Shown here: piece by piece, positions 44,416 to 55,935 of the stretch
Position numbering within the stretch: position 1 is the first letter of the stretch
Layout: the number at the start of each line of letters is the position of its first letter
NCBI GenBank assembly: GCA_024734495.1
Contig: JALMQS010000136.1
Span: 3,505,185-3,569,184, forward strand
Source: Forficula auricularia
Taxonomy: Eukaryota; Arthropoda; Insecta; Dermaptera; Forficulidae
Length of the DNA: 64,000 bases
Direction: 5' to 3'
Program-made: the position numbers and the translations under genes
The notes under the pieces: model-generated
Databases searched by the model: none
Told to the model about the DNA's origin: nothing
Seen by the model: the letters and a program-made list of their open reading frames with translations, nothing else

Positions 44416-45505
44416 TTTCATTAGACTAGAAGTCGTACTTAAGTGAATTACAAGCTACGAGTAATTGAATTACATATTGTAAAAGCTTAGTCAAGATGTA
44501 AAAAATTCATTCACAAATTACATGTTATTCATTTAGAAATTACAAAAGGTTCAATTACAAATTATTTTTGAATGAATTACAATTTACAAATAACAAAATC
44601 TGGTTTGCATATTACAAGGGATTTAATTAAATAATAGAATTTGCGTCCATAGCCTATAATATAATTTCAGGTAATAAGTAAAACAGTTTAATTTATAAAT
44701 TACAATTGTATCTTGTATTTAGATTATAGCAAATGAAAATAATCTGTATTTTATATATCGATTATTATTTTTTACGTAATTTATATTTTTTGATTAGAGA
44801 AAATAAATAAATTCGAAAAAACATTTTTTTACCAACTAATCCGCCAACATGTCTCAACTTGAACCATGCGTGTCTGAACTCGTTTGGAATGGACTCGAAT
44901 TTTCATTATTAAAAAAAATCTATTAAATATTTTTAATGGAATTAATCAAAAGGGGCAATTCTAGGCTAAAGGAATCGAGTGAGAAAGAGACAGGACTATC
45001 GCCCTCTCTATTCCTCTACTATTATTGGGATTTTATAAGAATATAAAATCCTTAAGCGGTGAGGTCTCAAATATCCGAGTTCTCTATTTCTTATCCTTTT
45101 CATTTCTCGAGGATAATCGAAACTCGAATGTCCATTTGAGACAAGCAAAAAATTGGACCGTCCCGAAGGAACGGTCGCTGAGCAGCGCTAAACTGCTAAA
45201 TTAACCACTAAAAACACCATCTATTTATATTATTTAACAAAAAAAGTCACTACACAAATCATCCCCTGCTTTTCCCATTTGGGCCTATAGGAATTAAGGT
45301 TGTTGATATTTACTAGTGACATCTCTTGATGTTTATTTGAACTAATTATTCCAATTATAATAAATACATAATATATACAATTAATATTAAAATAATTTTT
45401 TTCTTTACAAATTCATTCAAATTAGAAATTTTTGAAATACTCATCTATTTCTAGACCCAATAAATTATTATTATTTAAATTTCATTTCTAAATAGATCAT
45501 TTAAT
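44415..45505 (+). repeat. Triplicated segment, copy A
   Basis: Shares about 1.1 kb with 46077-47215 and its second half with 50083-50935. Landmarks: 'gaattacaagctacgag', 'ttaagcggtgaggtctcaaa', the hairpin 'gaccgtcccgaaggaacggt' and 'aaaaagtcactaca'. Confidence 0.8.
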
Positions 45506-45519
45506 AAATTAAAAATTCT

Positions 45520-46076
45520 AGGTTCTTCCGCAGATCTGGACCAAATTTTATACAGTTTTGCTTTACGACTAGAAATGAAAAAATTTACCCGAAATGGGAA
45601 GGAGGGCCAAAAGAACAGACCGACATTTTAGTAACGCTATAATTGGTTTCCGTTTTATATTTTTAATCAACCCTAAAAACCTCTCTGTAAATCTGACACA
45701 ACACTCGTTCAAATAAAAAAACACCCTCGAAAAAATCTGAAATGTATATAAATGCGCCCCCCCCTGTGGTCTGAATTTTTAATTTTCATAGATAAATAAA
45801 CTATTAATTCCAAATATATTTTTATCGATTCTAATACAAGAGTATTTAAAGAGTAGATAAAATGACAATTTATATATTCGGGAATTGTTTTCAAGTAAAA
45901 AGCTAAAATTTGGCGCATTCTAAGATATTTGCGTACCAATTTTCAGCTCATTAGCTAAAACTTTTCTAAAATGGCAATTTATATATTCGTGAAAGGTTCT
46001 CAGATAAAAAGCTAAAATTTGGTGCATTTTAAGGTATTTGCGTAGCAATTTCCAACTCATTAACTAAAACAATTCT
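45520..46076 (+). repeat. Linker with 'gatctggaccaaatttta' segment and two 109-bp units
   Basis: The first 170 bases recur at about 49680-49850 (same words, minor changes). They are followed by two units of the 109-bp repeat leading into copy B, the same order as before copy A. Confidence 0.65.
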
Positions 46077-47215
46077 TTCATTGGGCTAGAAGTTGTACTT
46101 AAGTGAATTACAAGCTACGAGTAATTGAATCACAGATTGTAAAAGCTTTCTCAAGAAGTAAAAAATTCATTTACATATTATATGTAATTAATTTGGAAAT
46201 AACAAGAGGTTCAATTACAAATTATTTTTGATTCAATTACAATTTACATATCACAAAAGCTTGATTGCATATTAGAAGGGATTTAATTAAATAATAGAAT
46301 TTGCGTTTATAGCCTATAATATAATTTCAGGTAATAAGTAAACAGTTTAATTTATAAATTACGATTGTATCTTGTATTTTGATTAGAGCAAATGAAAATA
46401 ATCTGTATCTTATATATCGATTATTATTTTTTTCATAATTTATATTTTTCGATCAGAGAAAATAAATAAATTCGAAATATTCGAAAAAACATTTTTTGCC
46501 TTGTAATCCGCCAACAATTCTCAACTTGTCCCATACTTGTCGCAACTCGTTTGAAATAACCTCGAATTTCCATTATTAAAAAATCAATTAAATATTTTTA
46601 TTGGATTTAAGCAAAACGGGCAATTCTAGCTGAAGGAGAAAGAGACAGCGAATATCGCCCTCTCTTCTCTCTACTATTATTGGGATTTCATACGAATATA
46701 AAATCCTTAAGCGGTGAGGTCTCAAATATCCGAGTTCTCATTTCTTATCCTTTTCATTTCTTGAGGATAATCGAAACTCAAATGTCCATTTGAGACAAGC
46801 AAAAATTGGACCGTCCCGAAGGAACGGTCGCCGAGCAGCGCTTAACTGCTGAATTACCTACTAAAAACACCATCTATTTATATTATTTAACAAAAAAAGT
46901 CACTACACAAATCATCCCCTGCTTTTCCCATTTGATCCTATAGTAATTAAGGGTGTTGATATTTACTAGTGTCATCTCTTGATGTTTATATGAACTAATT
47001 ATTCCAATTATAATAATACATATAATTGTATATACAAATAAACAATTAATATTAAAATAATTTTTTCTATAAAAATTCATCAAAATTAGAAATTTTTGAA
47101 ATACCCATCTATTTCTAGACCTAATATATTATTATTTTTTATATTTTATTTCTAAATAGTTCATTTAATAAATTTATTATTATTTATTATGTAATTATTT
47201 TTCTTATACGACATG
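46077..47215 (+). repeat. Triplicated segment, copy B
   Basis: Colinear with 44415-45505 at an offset of about 1.66 kb, including the 'gaccgtcccgaaggaacggt' hairpin near 46810. Confidence 0.8.
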
Positions 47216-47350
47216 GACCCAGAAAATTTTTCAGAGTTTCAAATATAAAACAATAATTTTTTTTTAAATATTGTAGGTAAAATTAATTGTAGTGAAGTAA
47301 AATTTCTATATAGTGCAAGTTTTTATTATTGTTTAATCCCTATCTCAGAG

Positions 47351-47620
47351 GTTCTCAACCTATGCGCCACGGCCTTATCAGTGGTGCGCCGCGAGACCTT
47401 ATAATTGGATCAGGATATTTGGCCTAACATAAAAAATAAAGGGAGAAGCTAAAAATTTATTTAATAATTATTTTTATCTTTTACCTACGATTAGATATAC
47501 TTTTACATACTTCTACAGTTTTAAAAAGAGATCGTATAGAGCGGGTCATAACCAGTGCCGTAGCCAGAAAATTTTCATGGGAGGTTAATTCTCAAAGCAA
47601 AATTTTTATTGGGAATTTTT
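47351..47620. mobile_element. hAT-type end fragments
   Basis: 'cagaggttctcaacctatgc' and 'cagtgccgtagccagaaaat' are typical starts of non-autonomous hAT elements. Neither has a matching far end nearby, so both look truncated. Confidence 0.4.
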
Positions 47621-47683
47621 TTTATTAAAACAAATAGGTACTTCAAGAAATTAAAAAAGAACATAATTAGTGATTAAACATAT

Positions 47684-48956
47684 TAGCCCAGTATATGGGG
47701 GGGGGGTTTCAGCTCATATTAATTGCGGGCAAAGACCTCGAAAGTGTGGGGAACTTTTGGTAGCCTAAAAACTTCGAAATTTTCGGACTTTTTCCAGTTT
47801 TTTGCTTCTAACTCGAAAACGGTCCATAATTTGTAAATAACCATCCCACAGTAAATTAAAGAGGACACAATTTTGCGTCAATTAAAATGAATGAAAAGTA
47901 GTTGGATTTTTTATGGGGTTCCAAAAAACAACCTCCCGAATCTCTGATTGAAAATAGCAAAAATTCACACTTTTTTCCATTTTTACAATGAAAGAGCACC
48001 TTTTTAGACAAAGACCACTGTATACATTTTTAAATTAGATTAAATTTACTACAATTCAAATGAAGTTTGATAAAAGTCTTAGATTTATAGATATCTAGCA
48101 GTTTCCATGACAGGAAATGGATCAATTTTTTCAAAAAATCGCAGTTTTTCCTTTATAAAATGAAAACCGTTCATCTTAGAAACTTGATTTCTAGTCTCAT
48201 TCTCTAGCAAATTCTATTTACTTCAATGTTTACTTGGACCACTTTTTTCATAAAACTTTTAGATTTATAGATATCCAGTATTTTCCAGACAGGATATGAT
48301 CCAAATTCTCAAAAGTGTCATGGAAAATGCCGGATATATATAAATCTAAGAGTTTTATCAATAAAATGGTCCAAGTACAAGTTCAAGACACTAAAATTTC
48401 CTAGAGAATGAAATAAAAATCAAGTTTATAGGATTAGTAGTTTTCATTTTATGAAAGAAAAACTGCAATTTTTTGCAAAAAATTGCAGTTTTTCAAAATC
48501 TCAACATCATTGCGGCACGGATTAATATTATCCAATTAAGATGAAACTTTGTTTAAATTGTAGCAAATTTAATCTAGTTTAAAAATGTATAGGATGGTCT
48601 TTGTCGAAAACGTGCTACTTCATGGTCTAAATAGGAAAAAATCGAATAAAGTGCTAGTTTTTGCTATATTCAAAATCCGTGGGCTTGTTTTTTGGATCCC
48701 CATAAAAAATCGAAATACATTTGAATTTTTTTTTTAATCGACATGAGATTTTGTCCTCTCTAATTTATAATAGGACGGTTATTTGCAAAATATGGACAAG
48801 TCCGAAAATTTCGAGGTTTTTCGGTCACCAAAAGTTTTCGAGATCGCAAACTTAGATTTATCATACCCACAATATACCTAGCGATCTTAGAAAAAAATAT
48901 TTTCCTGAAATCAATGTAATCTGAACCACTTTTTGGATCCTCTATTTACTGGGCTA
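47684..48956. mobile_element. 1.27-kb palindromic TIR element (TAGCCCAGTA ends)
   Basis: The ends TAGCCCAGTA (47684) and TACTGGGCTA (48947-48956) are inverted. Most of the element is one long imperfect palindrome centred near 48305: 'tagatttatagatatccag' on the left mirrors 'ggatatatataaatctaag' on the right. Partial copies are at 12176-12526 and 38560-39200. No coding sequence, so it is a large fold-back MITE. Confidence 0.8.
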
Positions 48957-50082
48957 TATGAAATATATTTAATTACTAGTTTGCCATAAGAAATTTTTTT
49001 TCGTTCCCGTTATTCATCCCATGAGCCCAGCCTTTGGGGGGTACTGACTCCTCTGAAACCAATGTTAATTGTATTTAAAAAAATAAACTGCAACAGATTG
49101 TTGCTAAACTTTATCCAAATTCATTTGAAATATTAATATGTTTATTCTTTTATTATTAATCAGATATCGCTTGCTATTTGCAGTTCATGTTAACTTTAAT
49201 TCAAAAATAATTATCAATTCTCATTTAACAGTCGAGGAATGACCATTCTACATTAGATTTTTGACGCTTTGAATATTATTGGTAACCATTGCTGAAGACA
49301 TGGAGGAATTGACTTAAAATCAAAAATAACTATCGATTCTTATCTAATACTAGGGGAATAACCTTATTGCATTCCATTTTTGATGTTTTGACTATTAATG
49401 GCAAACTCTACGGAAAACGTGGAAGAATCGACTTAAAATCAAAAAGACTAAATTCTTTTATGGCAAACAACTCTCACTTGAGTACTAGAGGAGAAGTGTA
49501 ATGGAAAATGCAGAATATCTATAAATCTAAGAGATTTATCAAAAAAGTAGTCCAAGTAAATATTCAATTCAATCAAATTTCCTAGAGAATGAGATGAAAT
49601 TCAAGTTTCTAGGTTGAGCGGTTTTCATTTTACCAGGGAAAAACTTCAATTATTATTTTTTAAATTTTATTTCTAAATAGATCTAGATTCTTCCGCCGAT
49701 CTGGACCAAATTTTATACAGTTTTGCTTTACGACTAGAAATGAAAAAAATCACCCGAAATTGGAAGGAGGGACAAATGAACAGACCGACATCTTAGCAAC
49801 AATATAATTAGGTTCCGTTTTATTTTTTTATTCAACCCTAAAAATCTCTCTGATGATGAAAGTGGCTCTGTAAATCTGACAACACACGCTCAATTAAATC
49901 GGATATAGTGATTGGACTTAAAATAGATCATCAATTTCTGGATTATATATAGATTTTCTTCTTGAACTGTATTTGAACAAAACCGTGTAATAGAAATGTT
50001 GAGTTTTGCGAGATTAGTAAGTATAGGATTCCCTATTACAGAGGCTCCCAAACAGTGCGCCGCGGCCTCTTCACAGGTGCGC
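48957..50082. other. AT-rich sequence with repeat fragments
   Basis: Words from the palindromic family recur at 49500-49640 ('atctataaatctaagag'), and the 45520 segment recurs at 49680-49850. A truncated hAT-type end 'cagaggctcccaaacagtgc' is at 50060. No gene seen. Confidence 0.45.
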
Positions 50083-50935
50083 CGTGTAACTTGTATTTTG
50101 ATGATAGCAAATGAAAATAATCTGTATCTTATATATCGATATTTATTTTTTGCGTAATTGATATTTTTTGATCAGAGAAAATAAATAAATTCCAAATATT
50201 CGAAAATACATTTTTTTGCCAACTAATCCGCCAACATGTCTCAATTTGTTCCATACTTGTCTCAACTCGTTTCAAATAATCTCGAATTTTCATTATTAAA
50301 AAATTCAATTAAATTTTTTAATGAATTTAAGCAAAGCGGGCAATTCTAGCTGAAGGAATCGAGTGAGAAAGAGACAACGAATATCGCCCTCTCTTTCCCT
50401 CTACTATTATTGGGATTTTATACGAATATAAAGCCCTTAAGCGGTGAGGTCTCAAATATTCGAGTTCTCATTTCTTATCCTTTTCATTTCTCGAGGATAA
50501 TCGAAACTCGAATGTCTCAAGAATTGGACCGTCCCGAAGGAACGGTCGCCGAGCAGCGCTTAACTGCTGAATTACCTACTAAAAACACCATCTATTTATA
50601 TTATTTAACAAAAAAAGTCACTACATAAATCATCCCCTGTTTTTCCCATCTGAGCCTATAATAATTAAGGTTATTGATATTTACTAGTGTCATCTCTTGA
50701 TGCTTATATGAACTAATTATTCCAATTATAATAATACATAATAATGTATATACAAATAAACAATTAATATTAAAATAATTTTTTCTATAAAAATTCATCC
50801 AAATTAGAAATTTTTGAAATACTCATCTATTTCAAGTCATAATATATTATTATTTTTTAAATTTTATTTCTAAATAGATCATTTAATAAATTTATTATTA
50901 TCTATTATGTAACTATTTTCCTACCCGGGCACGGA
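50083..50935 (+). repeat. Triplicated segment, copy C (shorter)
   Basis: Matches the second half of copies A and B from 'cttgtattttgat' to 'atcatttaataaattta', with the hairpin near 50525. The first ~230 bases of the unit are missing. Confidence 0.8.
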
Positions 50936-53446
50936 CCCAAAAAAATTAAAAAAATTACATAATTATATCTAATGCATGTATTTATTTTTTGAATTTAATA
51001 ATCACCTATCTGATTCTATATATTACTTTAGATTGTTAATATTTACTAATGTTATTAATCTTTTGATCTTAATATGAACTCATTATTACAATTATTATAA
51101 TAATTAACTTCATATATAATTAAATAATAAACAATTAGTTCTAAAATATTTTTTTATTTTTAAAATATTATATTCTCTATATCATGTAATGTTATCGGAT
51201 ATACTGCATTCGCCTGCCGGGATCCTGACACTTTGAGATCTTCTATCTCCAAGGTGAAAAAGTTAATTTCACTTTGTGACTTCTAGGAAGAAGGTGTCGA
51301 CACCCTTAATATTTTGACATTGGATTTATAACATATAACCAGATATTGTGACCTCCAAAGGCCAAAAATGCGGCCAAATATCCATTGGACTGTGCATACG
51401 TATGTATGTACGTCATATATAAATAAATAAATAAATATCCCCTCACCTATAACTCGAAAACTATTAGACTTTTATTAAAAATAATTTTACGTTCAGGACC
51501 GTCGTAAATTGTTCCATCCCCTGTCTTAGTACATTATTGGACTCTTGTGCCAACATTCAACTTTTCCTCAAGAATAAGTATAAATGCTTGTCGGGCGGGT
51601 GTAATATTGAAGTTGAATAGTGAGATGAATTTTCCCCATGGGAACTTGTTAAAAAGCTAGGAAAGATTGTTGGAATGATTAGAATCGCCTAGCTTCTACG
51701 CAGCTTCGATTCTTCTGTGCTAATTCTGTTGCCTAAATACAGGCTCACTTGGAATTCTCAAATTAACTCTCTTGCAGGTCTATTCTTTAAGCAAAAACGT
51801 TAATTTTTAACATCCGAAATCAGCGTTAATTCATTTTAACACCTCCTTACCTCAAATTTCTATTCTGTAAGCAAAAACTTTAACACCAAAGCGTTAATAT
51901 TTATTCAAAAGTGTTTAAATTATAGTCATCCCAGAGGTTTCCTTTAATATTTTAACGCTGTATTTAATGCACAAACATGGCGTCTTTAACAAAAAAGTAA
52001 ATTATGATTTTGACAGCTTTGAGATAAAAGCAACAAATTTCAGATCTATTTGATCTGAGATTGTAGTAAGATTTCTATTTGTTTTTTTAGTAGTCCCTGG
52101 ACTTTTCAGCTTTTTGCCTTCAAAACCTTTTGCTGTTAAAATAAGATTTATTGCAATTTTTAGGATATATTTGTTTATTTTAGGAGATAATATTTATACT
52201 TTCAGTTTCGAGACATCATGAAAATTATTCTCTTCTAAATAATAATAATTTCAGAATATAAATTTTTTTATTAAAAATAAATTAACCAAGCAGGATGTCA
52301 GATACTAGATTGAGATTAACAAATCAAGTTAGTAATGCGCATACGCGAGAGGCTATCGAGGGATGTATAAACACGAACAAGCAGAAAACGGAGCTATTTT
52401 CATATGGATCGTTAACATCTGGTGCTAAAAATTAAAATGTTAATGTCGCTGTTAAAACTTGGTTTAGAGAATAGCATTTTTAACGCTGTTATTACTTTGA
52501 TTTTTAACACCCAATTTAGGATGTTAAATTTTAAAAATTTTGAATTTGAATCATTTTTGAAAAAGTTATGAGCGAAAAACAGAAATTCTTTTAAACAGAT
52601 GAGCAAAAAATTTCAAAATTTACTAGGAAGAGTTATTTGATGGGTACTAAAAAATGTCAAAAAATAAGGAAATAAAAAAATTATTATAACATTTTTCAAA
52701 CCGTCCGATTTGGCGTGGAATGCCCCATATACATACTTATTATAAATCTTTTTATTCATTTATTTATTTTTCATGATAAATCTTAAAAAATTTGATAAGT
52801 ATTTAAATTACAAATTTAGTATTTACATCTATTTACATATCTATTTACATTATTATATTACACTTATACAATTAATTTTTTTCATTATATAATAACGTTA
52901 ATTGATCATTATATTAGTTTTGGATCACCAAAAACTTTAATTTATTTATTCCTTACAAATTAAGAAACTCTGCTACACTGAAAATGCCATTTGAATTATA
53001 TTATCCACTTATCGAGAACGTTTCGGAGCTCGAATTCGTCCTTGATTTAAATTCTGGTAACATTTGGTAGAGCTAAATCAAGGTAAACACCAAGCAGAGT
53101 TTCTTGCCCCTCGAGTTGCAGAAATTAACTATGACTCCCTTGATCCATTCTAGCAACGTTTCCGTCTTTTTCTCTTATCTATTTACTAGAATCATCAATC
53201 AATTTGCAAACATTCAAGCAATCAGCTCAAAATCATTCATATTCATTATTACAGTCCACTTTCTTAGTTTTCTCATCTGGTTTGCTGCATTCTTCACACA
53301 GGGGGCTCTTGTAGTTTGATATATTTTTTTATCTTCCGAGTGAGATCTATTCTAAAACATATCAAAAATAAATTAAGGGGTTTTATTATTAATAATAATT
53401 ATTAAGCAATTACTGGAAAAAGTGAAGACTTTTTAAAAGACTCGGT
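50936..53446. other. AT-rich sequence, no gene recognised
   Basis: A GC-richer patch at 51190-51400 has the look of a dispersed-repeat fragment. 52960-53330 holds a 71-codon + strand frame with hydrophobic stretches, but no signal or family match can be supported. Confidence 0.35.
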
Positions 53447-53451
53447 ACCAG

Positions 53452-53560
53452 GGCTGTGAAGTCGGATTCGGGAGAAATTGCTGTCTAGATTCGTCGGAGT
53501 CGGGAGAAAATTTGTCGACTCCTACTCCGACTCCGGCATTTTTGTCTTTTTGTTTTTACA
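53452..53560 (+). mobile_element. Fragment of a CAGGGCTGTG repeat
   Basis: 'cagggctgtgaagtcggat' followed by several 'gtcgga'/'ccgact' words is a widespread non-autonomous DNA-transposon motif in animals. Only one end is seen here. Confidence 0.45.
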
Positions 53561-54530
53561 GAAATTTTTTCAAGTTTAATATGGTAAAATGATGTTTCTT
53601 GGTATGAAGACTCTCAGGTAAATAAAAAGTGGGGTCTCAAGTAAATTAGAAATTATCATAATTTTCAAGGCCTGCCGAGCCGATTACATGCAAAATTTTT
53701 AGAGAGAGGACCGAGTCTTAAAAAAATTTTCATTTTTCTTTCTTTTTTTTTTAACTAAAAACAAAAAAACGTACATTATTTATCCGTCGTCTCCATTTTG
53801 CTCGTCTGTTTTGAAACCAAGTTTTCACCTGAAAAGAAAAAAAATCACATTTTAAATACAGTATATCGAACATCCATATATCGAACTTTTTTCAGGAACA
53901 TTGAATTTTCATTAGAAAAACCGTTTCTATTTATCGAAAAATATTTCTATAAATTGAACAAAAATATTCGAATATAAAAAAATTATATAGGTTGGTATAA
54001 TTACCCATTATAGTCATGGATTTCTTTCATAAGAAGGAATAGAAATTAAATAAGAAAATAAACTAAAACCGATCGTTTCGGTTTTTCAATTTCTTCCTTT
54101 AATAATGTGCCAAGCTCTACCAGTATGCCAAATTTCAGCATTCTAGAGGTTTAATGTATTTTCGCTAAATTGACCCCTTTATTTTAGGTCCTGAAGAAAA
54201 GAAAGTTTTGCTTTTTCGAGTTTTTCCTTTAATTGTACCGGAAACTCTACCAGTAGGCCAATTTTCAGCATTTTAGGATCAGAGGAAGTACTCTAGGTAA
54301 AGATAAGTGAGTGTTGAAAATGGCACTTTCCAGACCTTAATAACTCAAGAACTATAATAGATTTGTTCATGAAATTTGAGATTCTAGTTGTTCAATGGGG
54401 CCTTATTAGATATGCAAAATTGCAAGTGTGTAGGTCTAATATTTTTTGAGTTATGGGGTGGGGGGTCGAAAATAGCTCGAAATAGTTCATCTAAAGTACT
54501 TAAATATTACAGACTGCCGTGTGTCTAGAA

Positions 54531-55375
54531 CAGGGATGTCAAACCTTTTTGGCTCACACGGGCCGCATTTGAAGAAAAACTATATGCCTCGGGCCGCATA
54601 TAAAAATAATAATTCTATAGATATTTCTCAATAAAAAAAGATAATTAATAATTTAGAATAATGTAATGCATGACAAAGAAGTAAAAATGTCATAGCCCAA
54701 TAGCTCTTTTCCTTCAGAATATTGTTTTTAAATCGCTTAGTACTTCAAAAGTTTTAATTACTGAAATAATAAATATTTTAGAAAATTTAAATTTGAAATT
54801 AAGAATGCTTTTTAAATATTCGAAACTTCATTATTATTTTACCTGAAAACTGAGCTTATAAATTTGCTTTAGTGAATTTTATTCTTGAAAATAGTTTTAC
54901 GAACCCATATATAAATAAATTCATATTTTCAAAAAGTCAATAACTATTGTGAAACCAGGAAATTTATTTCTGGTTAGATAATTTTTATAAAAAAAACATT
55001 AAGTATTAAATTTTTCTTTCAGTTCCATCTAAGATTGTAGCTCCATACATTCTATCATAAAATTTGCAGGTAAAATATTTATATCTAATAAAAATGGAGT
55101 CAAAATATGCCACAATTTCGATTATTCTTTCGAAATCTTGATATATTTTTTCATATTTAAAATTTAAAATCTGCCCTTTTTATTGCTCGAAAACTTTTGG
55201 GATGTTTTCTAATTTCTTCTTAATTTAGAAAAAAAAATATTAGATTGTATCAGATATGTTTTCCAGTAAGTAGGTACATAAAAATCTGAATATTTCAAGA
55301 AAGTTTATAATTTTATGTAGGGCCGCATTCATTGCAGTGCTGGGCCGCATGCGGCCCGCGGGTTGGACAGTCCTG
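54531..55375. mobile_element. 845-bp non-autonomous hAT-like element
   Basis: Ends CAGGGATGTCAAACC / GGTTGGACAGTCCTG are inverted with 'gggccgcat' repeats just inside. TCTAGA lies on both sides (54524-54529 and 55377-55382), giving an approximate 8-bp duplication. The interior is AT-rich and non-coding. Confidence 0.7.
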
Positions 55376-55509
55376 TTCTAGATAATATATAGTTTAGACT
55401 GTAATTAAATAGTATTAGAATTGTTTTTGATCAGTTGAAGAGAAAATGTATGAACCTGTCTGTCTGTGAGTCCCAGACTGTCTGCGAAAAGCCTCCTTTC
55501 ATCTGGATT

Positions 55510-55690
55510 GAAGATCCCAGGTAATTTTGGCAAAACCGTCAAGTGCTAAAATTCAATCTCATTGAATACTTCCATTTGTGACCTTAATTGAGTCCATGGG
55601 TTCCGTAGTCTTTACCTGAGGACCCTTTGAAGTCGCGCTTGCCGCGAGAGCGATTCCAATACTTTCTCCCATGTTTCGCATTGGATAAAG
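55510..55690 (+). repeat. Dispersed repeat shared with 11160-11300
   Basis: Same word order as the 11.2-kb copy ('gtagtctttacctga', 'ccctttgaagt', 'caatactttc'). Confidence 0.5.
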
Positions 55691-55935
55691 TAAAAAATTT
55701 ATATAGCATGATTAACCTAATAAATACAGAGAGTACATAATTGTAAAAGTAACTACTAACAGGTTCGATTCTAAAAAAAGTTAGTCGTGTCTGGATTTTT
55801 GGTTGTCGGGATTTTGTGGTGTTGGGATTTTCGGTTTCGGGATTTTGGGGCGAACCCGTTAAGGAGGTGGGTTTAATCTAAATCTAATCAGTACTAAATT
55901 TATGATAAAATTAACAAATAGGAATGCTTTAAAAA

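Noticed and set aside
53104..53319. Possible small membrane protein on the + strand
   Set aside because: 71 codons with hydrophobic stretches in AT-rich DNA are expected by chance. There are no splice context, codon bias or relatives.
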